DNA of 23,725 nucleotides from an uncultured Flavobacteriales bacterium (GTDB lineage Bacteria; Bacteroidota; Bacteroidia; Flavobacteriales; Crocinitomicaceae): NCBI GenBank assembly GCA_946480815.1, contig CAMLLB010000062.1:1-23725 (forward strand). Reading direction: 5' to 3'. Position 1 is the stretch's first letter, and each line of letters opens with the position of its first letter. Under the pieces are notes generated by a model. The model saw only the letters and a program-made list of their open reading frames with translations, was not told the origin of the DNA and made no database searches. Positions 1 to 7,646 of the stretch are shown here, in pieces. The translations under genes were made by a program, and so were the position numbers.

Positions 1-42
1 TTCGAAAGAACGATGCTCCTCTCGCTTCGCTCCCGGTTTCTT

Positions 43-127
43 TTAACCACAAAGGACACAAGGAACACGAAGTTCTTTAAGGACTATGTAAACAATAACT
101 TGTGTGCTTCGTGAGTTTCGTGGTTAA
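43..127. repeat. Imperfect inverted repeat downstream of the AAA/DUF4143 gene
   Basis: TTAACCAC at 43-50 is matched by GTGGTTAA at 120-127. The flanking bases are also related in inverted orientation: an ACACGAAG-type stretch on the left and CTTCGTGAGTTTCGTGG on the right. The right arm touches the stop codon of the leftward gene ending at 128, so the transcript could fold into a long imperfect hairpin just after translation ends. AACCACAAAGGACACA-like strings are, from general knowledge, common intergenic repeats in Bacteroidota. The role as terminator or dispersed repeat is inferred. Confidence 0.45.
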
Positions 128-1249
128 CTACTTACGTAGGAATGTCCAGAAGGTCTTTTTATTGATCCCCGTTACTTTGATCTGTGGGTACAATTCATTA
201 AACGAAGCCGGAACTTTGATCTTTTTCGAATCGTCCCAACTCATTTTTGCACCGAAAGCTTCTCCATTGGTAATTTCCAGGTAATCGATCTCCTGTTTGG
301 TGTGTGTGAGCCAAAAATACACTTCGGGCTTTTTTCCTGCATATTCATTGGCTTTAAATCGTTCACTGATGACAAAGTTCTTCCACAGTTCCTCCACATC
401 ATTCCGGAATTCCAAAGGTTGAAATGCACGAATCAGTGCATTACGGATTCCATTATCAAGGAAATAAACTACGTGACTTTTCTTCAATTCATAACGGTGT
501 CCGTTGTTGTAAGAGGAAATCAATACCAGCAAGTTTGCTTTTGCGAACAACTTCACATAACGCTCCACTGTTTCATTATCGAGTCCGCATTTTTTACCTA
601 AGTCATTGAAACTGATCACTTTTCCAATATTGAAAGCCAGGTGCCGCAACAATCTGATCAGGTTCTCTTTTTTGTTGATCCGTTCAGAAGCACCCAATTG
701 TGTGAAAATACTCGATTCGATAATTTCGGAAATCAACCTCTCTGCCTGATCTTCAAGCATCACCACTTCAGGGTAATAACCATAAATCAGGCGTTGTTCC
801 AGTGATTTATCCTCCTGGACCAAGCCATAAAACTTAGCACTTTCCGGGTAGGAAAGCGGAAACAGGTTCAATTCCAATCCTTGTTCGCGCAACGCTTCCC
901 ACAAATCTTCGTGAAGTTCCGGATCAAAAGAACAGATCAACAACAAGTTTTCAAGGGAATCGGACTCAATTGCGAAATCGATATACTCCTGGAGGTTTTC
1001 CAATAATTGTGCGTCGCGAATAATGACCACCTTTTTATCCTGGCTGAAAGCTTTCAATTCTTTCAGGGAATTCATCGCTTTCCGTTCCTTTTTATTCGAA
1101 CAATCAATAATGCCGATTTGGGGATCTTCCAGGTTGAAGATGCGAGAAACAAGTGTTAATCTCCCGGTTCTTCGTGCTCCTTTCAGAACTACAATTTTAC
1201 TTTCCTGGCATTTTTGGCGGAGAATCGGTTCAAGTATTCTTTCAATCAT
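128..1249 (-). CDS. AAA-family ATPase-like protein with DUF4143 domain, degenerate P-loop
   Basis: This 373-residue cytoplasmic protein has the layout of the AAA_14 plus DUF4143 family, whose members are predicted P-loop NTPases of mostly unknown role. Residues 1-135 are the AAA core, starting with the family-typical MIERIL. About 155-165 is the conserved YGYYPEVV turn, 195-245 a winged-helix-like segment, and 285-373 the C-terminal domain, with KPEVYFW and EIDYLE (about 307-325) resembling the nuclease-like E...D core of DUF4143. The nucleotide site is abnormal: the Walker A reads GARRTGRL (24-31) where the family has GARRVGKT, so Lys and Thr are replaced by Arg and Leu. The Walker B reads VVIIRDAQ, lacking the catalytic Glu after Asp79. 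The protein probably does not hydrolyse ATP normally. It is preceded by the TraB/GumN gene on the same strand (85 bp gap). Family assignment is solid; function is unknown. Confidence 0.85.
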   Translation of the reverse strand: MIERILEPILRQKCQESKIVVLKGARRTGRLTLVSRIFNLEDPQIGIIDCSNKKERKAMNSLKELKAFSQDKKVVIIRDAQLLENLQEYIDFAIESDSLENLLLICSFDPELHEDLWEALREQGLELNLFPLSYPESAKFYGLVQEDKSLEQRLIYGYYPEVVMLEDQAERLISEIIESSIFTQLGASERINKKENLIRLLRHLAFNIGKVISFNDLGKKCGLDNETVERYVKLFAKANLLVLISSYNNGHRYELKKSHVVYFLDNGIRNALIRAFQPLEFRNDVEELWKNFVISERFKANEYAGKKPEVYFWLTHTKQEIDYLEITNGEAFGAKMSWDDSKKIKVPASFNELYPQIKVTGINKKTFWTFLRK

Positions 1250-1334
1250 GATTCACAATTAATGAATCGAAATTACTTTTATCCGACAAATTCATTTAAA
1301 GATTGCGGAAAATGAATAAACAATCACATGTTGG

Positions 1335-2549
1335 TTACTCCTTTTCTGTCAGGATCTCAAACTTTTGGAAAAATTTTACGGGGCGATCCGAATGCATGAA
1401 TTTGTTTCCACCGTAGCAAACCAATTCATAACAGACATCACCAAACTGGATGAAGCGTTTCCATTGATACCCCTTAACCGGATCCATTACTAACCCTTCA
1501 ATTCCGCTTGCTCCATCATCCAATACAAATTCTTTTGTTTGTGAAATGTCGTTCTCCACGAAATTGTAACGGTTTTCATCCAGGTAATCTGCAGAAGCAT
1601 GAATGAGTAATTCGAAAGTATTTCCCTGACCTAACTCCTGGTATACAAAGTGTTTCACATTGTCATCTTCCAGGATCATCGGTTTTCCGCCAAAAGTCAT
1701 GCGAAAGGAATTCTCCTCATCCGAAACAGCATAAGTTCTCCACGATTGAACCAATTTTTTGGCTGCTAACGTGGTATTACCATAACTTGCTTTAACGACA
1801 CGAACCTGGAATCCTTTTTGTTTCAACAATTGTAAAACACCATCTGCTCCATACAAATGGCCCGAACCGATCGCACAGAAAACACTTCGTTTACGCATCA
1901 ACGTATCCAAGCCTTTCACCATCGTTTGATTGCGTTTGGTAATCAATTCATCGTATGCGTCCGGGGCACTTTTGAATTGCGATTTCAGCATATTCGTCAG
2001 TGAAGCAATGTCGCCGTTGATGTAGGTTTGAATGAAGGCTTCTTTGGTAAAGAACAACCCGTTGATTGCTGTCCGGGTATTAAACAACTCCGGATTTTCA
2101 GCCAGTTTCAATTGATCCTGGACCGTTTCCAATTGGTAAAATCCTTTTCCTCCGCAATAACCGGTCTGCTGAAACCAGGCATCTAAGAATTGCGGTCTTC
2201 CGTCTTCCGAACCATAAACGGTTTGGGTAGCCTTTTTGGAGCTTGCAAAGGAGCGTTTTTTATCAAACAGGTCGAAATTGAACAAGTTCAATCTCACATC
2301 ATACTGATCGTAGATCTGGGTCACATCCGTTTCCAAAACCACTGCTTCTACACTGGCAAAAGCGGTATACAGGGAATCCGGAAAATTAAATAAGCGCGGA
2401 TCATTGGAGTGCATACTTCCGAAAATGTAGCTGATCTTTTTGGTTCGTGGTGCCTTGACTTCCCACAATAACTGGTACTCTTTCTCTCCTTCCTGGCCAA
2501 AGACCTGAAAGCAATTGATCAGAAAAAGTGTCAACCCCAGTTTATACAT
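1335..2549 (-). CDS. TraB/GumN family protein, exported, with extra C-terminal domain
   Basis: This 404-residue protein starts with a signal peptide ending near VFGQ (residues 1-19), so it is exported. Residues 25-255 match the TraB/GumN (GumN/Tiki-like) fold: LLWEV followed by IFGSMHS (His47), VVLETD (Glu73), a KRNQTM segment near 205-210, and AIGSGHLYG (His231). In Tiki proteases the equivalent GxxH and Glu positions form a metal site, so a metallohydrolase activity is plausible but unproven. Residues about 265-404 lie beyond the usual family length (near 280). They start with SFRMTFGGKP, a motif like the FPGKP-type beta domains of many exported Bacteroidota proteins. The gene lies between hutI (65 bp upstream) and the DUF4143 gene; a hairpin in the upstream gap suggests separate transcription. 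The substrate is unknown. Confidence 0.85.
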   Translation of the reverse strand: MYKLGLTLFLINCFQVFGQEGEKEYQLLWEVKAPRTKKISYIFGSMHSNDPRLFNFPDSLYTAFASVEAVVLETDVTQIYDQYDVRLNLFNFDLFDKKRSFASSKKATQTVYGSEDGRPQFLDAWFQQTGYCGGKGFYQLETVQDQLKLAENPELFNTRTAINGLFFTKEAFIQTYINGDIASLTNMLKSQFKSAPDAYDELITKRNQTMVKGLDTLMRKRSVFCAIGSGHLYGADGVLQLLKQKGFQVRVVKASYGNTTLAAKKLVQSWRTYAVSDEENSFRMTFGGKPMILEDDNVKHFVYQELGQGNTFELLIHASADYLDENRYNFVENDISQTKEFVLDDGASGIEGLVMDPVKGYQWKRFIQFGDVCYELVCYGGNKFMHSDRPVKFFQKFEILTEKE

Positions 2550-2563
2550 AACGCTAAGATGCT

Positions 2564-2582
2564 AAAAAACGATTAATCGTTT
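2564..2582 (-). terminator. Possible weak intrinsic terminator after hutI
   Basis: A perfect 16-bp palindrome, AAACGATTAATCGTTT (2567-2582), lies between the hutI stop and the next start. Read on the minus strand it is followed by three more T residues, giving a six-T run. The stem is only about 6 bp with a TTAA loop and little G/C, so it could equally be a protein-binding site for the downstream gene. Confidence 0.35.
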
Positions 2583-2614
2583 GGTTTCAGTAAGTTAAAC
2601 AAATCTAAAATTAA

Positions 2615-3847
2615 CTAAAATATCAGTCTGTCTACATGATTTTCTCCAAAAGCATAAGGAATATATGCCAATGAATCAATTGGTTTTGTTAAAATGACCG
2701 GTGTGGATTTACCCAGTGAAATGGTTCCGTGTGTTTTCGACAAGCCCATGGCATAAGCGGAGTTAATGGTTAAAGCGTTCAAAGCTTCCTCCGGAGTGAG
2801 GCGCATTTTAACACAGGCCAATGAAAAAATCTGCTGCATGTTATCACATGGCGTTGTTCCAGGGTTGTAGTCCGTGGCGAGTGCAACCGGAAGACCTTCC
2901 TGGATAAATTTACGTGCATTTCCATAAGGGATACTGATGAAGTGTGAACATCCGGGAAGGAAAGTCGGCATACAGCCACTTCCTTTCAACACCTCAATAT
3001 CTTCGTCATTTGATTCTTCGAGGTGATCTACGGAAAGTGCTCCCAGTTCAACAGCCGCTTTTACACCACCCATAATAGAAAACTGGTTGACATGCACTTT
3101 TGGGATCAAGCCCACTTTTTTCCCTTCCGAAAGAATGTACTTCATTTCTTCCACGGAGAAATAATTTCGCTCGCAAAACACGTCGATGTAATCTGCCAAT
3201 CCTTCTTTTGCAATCAAAGGAAGCATTTCATTGACAATCATATCGATGTATGCAGAATGGTTTTCTTTGAATTCCTTTGGGAAAGCATGCGCACCTAAAA
3301 AAGTTGCTTTGATGGCAATCCCCGATTCTTCTTTCAGACGTTTGATTACGCGTAAAATCTTCAATTCAGCTTCAACGGAAAGTCCGTACCCGGATTTGAT
3401 CTCTACGGCACCGGTCCCGTTTGCTTTCATCTTAGTGACACGTTTCAATGCTTCCTGGAATAATTCTTCCTCCGAAAGTTCACCCAAGCGCCGGGCCGAA
3501 TTCAAAATTCCACCACCCTTCAAAGCAATTTCTTCGTATGTCAGTCCATTAATGCGATCCACGAATTCTTCCTCTCGCGTTCGGGCAAAAACCGTGTGTG
3601 TATGCGGGTCGCAAAATGCGGGCAATACACTTTGACCTTCGGCGTCAATGACTTCAACACCACGCCAATCCGTAATTCCTTCCCAATCTTCCATGCAACC
3701 ATAGGCCATAATAACTCCGTCTTCCAATGCCAAAAACGCATTTTTGATACTTGGAACATGCTTCATTGCATCACCACAGATCATTTCCGGAAAATCTTCT
3801 CCGGCTTGATACAGGGTATGAATATTTTTAATCAGGATTTTAGACAT
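2615..3847 (-). CDS. hutI: Imidazolonepropionase (HutI)
   Basis: HutI hydrolyses 4-imidazolone-5-propionate to N-formimino-L-glutamate, the third step of histidine degradation (EC 3.5.2.7), in the cytoplasm. The 410-residue length is normal for the family. It has the amidohydrolase metal motif DPHTHTVFA (His82, His84), the family signature EIKSGYGL (149-156), FLGAHAFP (His187), KVHVNQFS (His252), VDHLEE (His275) and ATDYNPGT (Asp326). These are the expected Zn ligands and substrate-binding positions. The start gives a short N-terminal beta strand (MSKILIKNIHTL) as usual for HutI. No hutH, hutU or hutG is visible, so the pathway genes are scattered, which is common in Bacteroidota. Upstream is a 175-bp divergent region shared with the CotH gene. 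Confidence 0.96.
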   Translation of the reverse strand: MSKILIKNIHTLYQAGEDFPEMICGDAMKHVPSIKNAFLALEDGVIMAYGCMEDWEGITDWRGVEVIDAEGQSVLPAFCDPHTHTVFARTREEEFVDRINGLTYEEIALKGGGILNSARRLGELSEEELFQEALKRVTKMKANGTGAVEIKSGYGLSVEAELKILRVIKRLKEESGIAIKATFLGAHAFPKEFKENHSAYIDMIVNEMLPLIAKEGLADYIDVFCERNYFSVEEMKYILSEGKKVGLIPKVHVNQFSIMGGVKAAVELGALSVDHLEESNDEDIEVLKGSGCMPTFLPGCSHFISIPYGNARKFIQEGLPVALATDYNPGTTPCDNMQQIFSLACVKMRLTPEEALNALTINSAYAMGLSKTHGTISLGKSTPVILTKPIDSLAYIPYAFGENHVDRLIF

Positions 3848-4022
3848 TGCTCTCGTGTTTCAGACCCCAAAGGTAACATAATGAAAGCGCAAAGAAGCAA
3901 AGAACGTTCAGATTTCAGCAATAAGAATGATCCTTAATCTTTGTGTTCCACCTTGTTAAAATTCAATATTAAGAAATCGTTAAGTCAATTTTAATTACAT
4001 TCGTTGCAGAACTGCAAAAACT
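3848..4022. promoter_or_regulatory. Divergent intergenic region between hutI and the CotH gene
   Basis: These 175 bp must carry the promoters of both diverging genes. TACATTCG at 3996-4003 differs by one base from the Bacteroidota -7 box TAnnTTTG and lies 20 bp before the CotH start, but no clear TTTG sits at the right distance upstream. No Shine-Dalgarno sequence precedes the CotH ATG. The promoter assignment is tentative. Confidence 0.3.
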
Positions 4023-6092
4023 ATGAAACAAACTCTCCTTTGCTTATTCATAAGCGTTTCCTATTCTGTATTTTGTCAAACATTTACTGGTGGCGGCGGG
4101 CCTATCAATGACAATACAACCATTGACATCCCGGTTACTGTCAGCGGACTTCCAACTGCGATCGATACAGCAAATTTTGGTTTGGAAACAGTCTGTATCA
4201 ATCTTACACATACATATGACGCAGATTTGACCGTTTGGATCGTAGCTCCTGACGGAACAACAGGTTTACTGTTTTCTAATGTTGGTGGCGGAGACGATAA
4301 CTTTACCAATACCTGTTTAAATGCGGACGCAGCAAACAGTTTGTCTTCCGGAACGGCTCCGTTTACCGGGACCTTTAAACCTTTAGGTCAAATGGGATTG
4401 GTCAATAACGGACAAAACCCCAACGGAAGCTGGAAATTGCGCGTAAATGATAATTACGGTGCCGATCAGGGAAATGTAATCTCTTTTTCAATAAGTTTCG
4501 GAAACGATCCTGCCGGTTATTTTGCTTTTACCTCATCACTTTTACCGATTGTGGAGATCAATACCAATGGAAATGTGATCCAGGATGATGCGAAAGTGAT
4601 GGCTGATATGAAAATTCGCTTTAACGGCCAGGGAATTCGAAACTACATGACGGATACACCGGATGCATACAACGGAAAGATCGGGATTGAGTACCGAGGA
4701 AATTATTCCTTGTCTCTTCCTCAAAAACCTTATGCATTCGAAACCTGGGATGTGAATGGAAACACGATTGATTCTTCCTTATTGGGAATGCCCGCTGAAA
4801 GCGATTGGGTGCTGTTGGCAAACTACAATGACAAGTCCTTTGCACGTAATATCCTTCCGTTTCACCTATTCGATTCGATGGGTAATTATGCTGTACGTAC
4901 ACGTTTGGCAGATGTAGTTTTGAATGGTGAATACCAGGGGATTTACCTCTTGGGTGAAAAAGTCAAACGGAATAATGAGCGCGTGGATGTCAACAAATTG
5001 GAACCGATTGAAATTAGCGGCAATGATCTGACAGGTGGTTACATTCTGAAAATCGACTACTGGGACAATAATAACTCCTGGCAATTAAGCCACAGCCCGA
5101 TTGGTTTTCCCGGCCTGGACATTCATATGGTCTATGTTTATCCGAAACCGGAAGAAATCGTGATCCAGCAACAAACGTACATTCAAAACTTTATTGCAGA
5201 TTACGAAGATGCCTTGTACGGATCGAACTTTGCACATCCAAGCCTTGGTTACCGTGCATTTATCGACGTTCCTTCATTCATTGATTACTTCATTGTGAAC
5301 GAGGTTTGCCGGAACGGAGATGGTTTCAAGAAAAGCCGTTTCTTCTCGAAAGACAAAGACAAAGTTGACGGAACGGTAAAAAAACTGAAAGCCGGACCGG
5401 TTTGGGATTTCGATTGGGCAGAAAAAGACATGTGGGGCGGTTCGGAAGACGGATCTCAGTTCATGTATGGTGAATGCGACCAGGATGTGAACGCTCCGGG
5501 ATGGTACATTCGCTTATTGCAGGATACGTTGTTCGCAAATGAATTGCGTTGCCGTTACGACGATTTGCGCAGAAGCATTTTAAAGGAATCTTACATCGAT
5601 GCGAAAATTGATTCGGTTGCTCTTGCAGTGAATGAAAGTCAGGCGTGGCATTATCAAACCTGGGGGCATTTGGGAAGCGCAACGGGAACACCGGAAGTAC
5701 AAGCTCCGAGTCAAACCTATGCGGAAGAAGTACAGCGCCTGAAAGATTGGTTCCACAGAAGACTGATCTGGTTAGATGCCAACATGCCGGGAACACTGAA
5801 CAGTTGCAGTATGATGGGAATCCAGGATCTGGTAAATAGTCATAAAATTATGGCCTATCCAAACCCATTCGCTTCAATTATTACAGTGGAATGGACACAG
5901 GGAGATCTGACAGGAGCACAATTAGCGATTCGTGACGGATCAGGAAGAACAATTAAAACTCAGGAGATCACAAACGATTCCGTGTACGATAAATCGCTAA
6001 CAATAACGGATTTGCACGATTTATCGGGCGGTGTTTATTTTATTGAAATTGTAAAAGGAGAGGAGCGGGCGATGTTGAAGGTTATTAAATAG
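4023..6092 (+). CDS. Secreted CotH-kinase protein with P-domain and T9SS C-terminal sorting domain
   Basis: This 689-residue protein has a signal peptide (1-19, ending SVFCQ). A proprotein-convertase P-domain follows (about 25-160; DADLTVWIVAPDGTTG, then GSWKLRVNDNYGADQGNV), then a CotH kinase domain (about 172-560). The CotH part shows IEYRGNYS (Arg225), LANYNDKS, the GEYQGIYLLGEKVKR segment, a conserved NEV near 426 and VWDFDWA (Asp462, Asp464), which in CotH kinases binds metal and ATP. Residues 610-689 form a type A T9SS sorting domain (YPNPF at the start, GVYFIEIVKG and a basic tail at the end), so the protein should cross the outer membrane and be surface-anchored or released. CotH proteins phosphorylate secreted proteins; the partner here is unknown. 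No co-directional neighbour follows, so it is probably monocistronic. Confidence 0.92.
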   Translation: MKQTLLCLFISVSYSVFCQTFTGGGGPINDNTTIDIPVTVSGLPTAIDTANFGLETVCINLTHTYDADLTVWIVAPDGTTGLLFSNVGGGDDNFTNTCLNADAANSLSSGTAPFTGTFKPLGQMGLVNNGQNPNGSWKLRVNDNYGADQGNVISFSISFGNDPAGYFAFTSSLLPIVEINTNGNVIQDDAKVMADMKIRFNGQGIRNYMTDTPDAYNGKIGIEYRGNYSLSLPQKPYAFETWDVNGNTIDSSLLGMPAESDWVLLANYNDKSFARNILPFHLFDSMGNYAVRTRLADVVLNGEYQGIYLLGEKVKRNNERVDVNKLEPIEISGNDLTGGYILKIDYWDNNNSWQLSHSPIGFPGLDIHMVYVYPKPEEIVIQQQTYIQNFIADYEDALYGSNFAHPSLGYRAFIDVPSFIDYFIVNEVCRNGDGFKKSRFFSKDKDKVDGTVKKLKAGPVWDFDWAEKDMWGGSEDGSQFMYGECDQDVNAPGWYIRLLQDTLFANELRCRYDDLRRSILKESYIDAKIDSVALAVNESQAWHYQTWGHLGSATGTPEVQAPSQTYAEEVQRLKDWFHRRLIWLDANMPGTLNSCSMMGIQDLVNSHKIMAYPNPFASIITVEWTQGDLTGAQLAIRDGSGRTIKTQEITNDSVYDKSLTITDLHDLSGGVYFIEIVKGEERAMLKVIK

Positions 6093-6341
6093 TGACTTCC
6101 AATAATTTAAGTAAAAAAATACTGGAAAGCAAGTCAACTAGTAGTTTTCAAAAAATTAACCGTTAAAAACACTTAGAGCCCCTGTTTATAAGGAATTATC
6201 TCTTTTTTTGAGAAAAAATACACCTATTCTGCCAACAGTTGCGTAACGGTTAAAAACCTTTATAATGAACTGATTATTGGATTTTTCTTTAATCGTATTC
6301 TGAATCCGACTGAAATAAAAATTGGATTTTTTCAGATCTGC
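6093..6341. other. A/T-rich intergenic region without a gene
   Basis: No convincing reading frame is present. A 13-base motif is duplicated with one mismatch (AACCGTTAAAAAC at 6158-6170 and AACGGTTAAAAAC at 6245-6257). TTCCA...TGGAA after the CotH stop could form only a weak stem with a long loop, so no good terminator for that gene is seen. Confidence 0.5.
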
Positions 6342-6371
6342 TTGTTGAATTAAAATAATTCCTTATTTTTG
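6342..6371 (+). promoter_or_regulatory. Bacteroidota sigma-ABfr/RpoD-type promoter of the tRNA-Leu gene
   Basis: TTG at 6342-6344 is followed after 19 bases by TATTTTTG (6364-6371), an exact match to the Bacteroidota -7 consensus TAnnTTTG with a -33-like TTG at standard spacing. Transcription would start near 6377, about 45 bases before the mature tRNA. Confidence 0.72.
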
Positions 6372-6373
6372 CA

Positions 6374-6411
6374 CCCGCTTGCAACGGCAAGTGGGACTGT
6401 CAGTCGGACAG
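6374..6411 (+). other. Two adjacent hairpins in the tRNA-Leu 5' leader
   Basis: CCCGCTTGC (6374-6382) pairs with GCAAGTGGG (6387-6395) over 9 bp with one G-U, closing an AACG loop. CTGTC (6397-6401) pairs with GACAG (6407-6411). The two hairpins lie between the predicted transcription start and the tRNA, so they belong to the leader that RNase P would remove. Confidence 0.5.
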
Positions 6412-6421
6412 CAAATTAAAT

Positions 6422-6506
6422 GCCTCGGTGGCGGAACTGGTAGACGCGCTGGATTCAAAATCCTGTACTTTCGGGTGTGCCGGTTCGATTCCGGCCCGAG
6501 GTACCA
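6422..6506 (+). tRNA. tRNA-Leu (anticodon CAA)
   Basis: The cloverleaf can be drawn by hand. The acceptor stem GCCTCGG pairs with CCGAGGT (6496-6502, G-U at the end), followed by discriminator A and an encoded CCA (6504-6506). The D-arm has GGCGGAACTGGTAGACGC, the anticodon loop is TTCAAAA with CAA at its centre, and the T-arm is GCCGG TTCGATT CCGGC. The long variable arm and the A73 discriminator are leucine identity features. One T-T mismatch lies in the anticodon stem. CAA reads the UUG codon. Confidence 0.97.
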
Positions 6507-6549
6507 AAAAATAAAGGCTGAGAAGTTTTCTTCTTGGCCTTTATTTTTT
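6506..6549. terminator. Bidirectional intrinsic terminator
   Basis: AAAAAATAAAGGC (6506-6518) is exactly complementary to GCCTTTATTTTTT (6537-6549), with an 18-base loop between. On the plus strand it begins right at the tRNA CCA end and finishes in a T run. On the minus strand it again finishes in a T run, so it can also stop transcripts coming from the leftward gene that ends at 6680. Confidence 0.8.
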
Positions 6550-6555
6550 GTCTTC

Positions 6556-6573
6556 TCCCGATAGCTATCGGGA
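6556..6573. repeat. 18-bp perfect palindrome TCCCGATAGCTATCGGGA
   Basis: The sequence is its own reverse complement over 18 bases. Strings of the form CCCGATAGCTATCGGG are, from general knowledge, a frequent dispersed intergenic palindrome in Bacteroidota genomes. It sits between the terminator hairpin and the end of the leftward gene. Only one copy is present in this window. Confidence 0.6.
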
Positions 6574-6610
6574 CTCGTTCTCACACTCATTCTTTCTCAG
6601 CCTTTATTTT

Positions 6611-6636
6611 CAGAAAGAGAAACAGAAAGAGAATGA
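6611..6636. repeat. Direct repeat copy 1 flanking the small membrane-protein gene
   Basis: CAGAAAGAGAAACAGAAAGA and the next six bases match 7446-7471 at 22 of 26 positions in the same orientation; preceding TTATTTT runs also match. Purine-rich simple sequence could produce this by chance. Confidence 0.35.
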
Positions 6637-6679
6637 TGTTGAATTAAGATCGTGCGCAAGCAAATTTTTCAACTTCTCG

Positions 6680-7339
6680 TTACCATCTATATGTGCATCC
6701 TATATTCAATTGTGGTCGATCAAGTACATAGTAGGCTAATCTGGAAGTAAACCAAAGTTTCCGGTTTACCAGAATAGCGAGGTCTGCGTGAGGTTCAATG
6801 GTTATTCCAATTGCCTGTGCCGATTTTCTGTCGAATTCAGAGTATTGAACTTTATAGGTGTTTGACGGCCATGAAGGAACCCACACAGTTCTTCCAACCT
6901 GACGTTCACCAAGTTTTAGATTCAGAATGACATTTAGTCCAACCGAAAATGTCAGTTTTTCACGGAGGATAAAATTTCGGTTTAATCCGCTTTGGAGACG
7001 AAACATGCACATTCTCGAATAATCGAGGTGCTCTATTTTGCTATAATAGATGTCATTCGGACCGTTGGGATAATAGATCTCTCCATAAGTCAGGTTTACA
7101 ATCGTAGTATCAAACATGTAAGCCGGATCAGCATTGTATTCTTGAACACTGAAATTCAACCCCCTTTCAAAAGACCATTTTGGATGTTTTGCTAGTGGAC
7201 TGTTATAGTTGACCTCAATATTCCAGGCATAGGTTCTCTCCTCTTTATATTCAATACCGCCTATTAAGGAGATAATTCTATTTGGGTTTTGCGCAACGGA
7301 AAAAAATGGTAAACAGAAAATAGCAAATATGGTTTTCAT
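6680..7339 (-). CDS. Probable outer-membrane beta-barrel protein (hypothetical)
   Basis: The frame is open from 7438, but the ATG at 7339 is the better start because it begins a clean signal peptide (MKTIFAIFCLPFFSVAQ, cleavage after Ala-Gln); the 33 residues before it are polar and lysine-rich. The 219-residue product then shows alternating hydrophobic/aromatic beta strands: IISLIGGIEY, FILREKLTFSVGLNVILNLK, AIGITIEPHADLAILVN, LWFTSRLAYYVL and a final LNIGCTYRW. The last strand ending in an aromatic residue is typical for BamA-inserted outer-membrane barrels. No named family is recognised. It follows the Tc operon on the same strand but is separated from it by that operon's terminator, so it is probably expressed on its own. 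A functional link to the toxin is not shown. Confidence 0.7.
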   Translation of the reverse strand: MKTIFAIFCLPFFSVAQNPNRIISLIGGIEYKEERTYAWNIEVNYNSPLAKHPKWSFERGLNFSVQEYNADPAYMFDTTIVNLTYGEIYYPNGPNDIYYSKIEHLDYSRMCMFRLQSGLNRNFILREKLTFSVGLNVILNLKLGERQVGRTVWVPSWPSNTYKVQYSEFDRKSAQAIGITIEPHADLAILVNRKLWFTSRLAYYVLDRPQLNIGCTYRW

Positions 7340-7590
7340 GTGAATGAGTTTGTTAAATAACGAAGTCAGAGGTTGTTTATTTTTGTCTTCATTTTCGATC
7401 TCTTTCCCATTCTTCTGATCTGTGTTAAAAACAGTCATTATTTTTCAGAGCAAGAAACAAAAAGAGAATGAACAGAAGACCTCCCGAAAGATCACAATCT
7501 TGTTCCTCGTTTCATATTTCAAAAGATGACATTCAATAAAACAATTTGACCTTCTCAATAATTAGTTTCATCCTCATCCTTCACATAACA
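7340..7590. other. Intergenic region between the membrane-protein gene and the Tc operon terminator
   Basis: No gene is supported here; the reading frame reaching back to 7438 is judged to be an N-terminal overextension. It should hold the promoter of the gene starting at 7339, but no clear TTTG-N19-TAnnTTTG pair is seen on the minus strand. Confidence 0.4.
7446..7471. repeat. Direct repeat copy 2 flanking the small membrane-protein gene
   Basis: CAGAGCAAGAAACAAAAAGA plus the next six bases is a 22/26 match to 6611-6636. Together the two copies bracket the gene at 6680-7339. Confidence 0.35.
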
Positions 7591-7620
7591 AAAACGAGCA
7601 TGATTACTCACACTCGTTTT
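7591..7620 (-). terminator. Intrinsic terminator of the Tc toxin operon
   Basis: AAAACGAG (7591-7598) pairs with CTCGTTTT (7613-7620) around a 14-base loop. On the minus strand the stem ends in a TTTTTGTT tract. It starts 27 bases after the tcA stop codon, so it closes the two-gene transcript. Confidence 0.7.
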
Positions 7621-7646
7621 CCATTGAATTTATCCAGAGATCCGGA

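Noticed and set aside
6093..6421. CRISPR array or integrated-element attachment site near the tRNA
   Set aside because: No regular repeat-spacer pattern and no copy of the tRNA 3' end elsewhere in the window; no integrase or transposase gene is present.
7340..7438. N-terminal 33-codon extension of the membrane-protein gene
   Set aside because: The extension is polar and lysine-rich and would bury a good signal peptide; the internal ATG at 7339 fits better.
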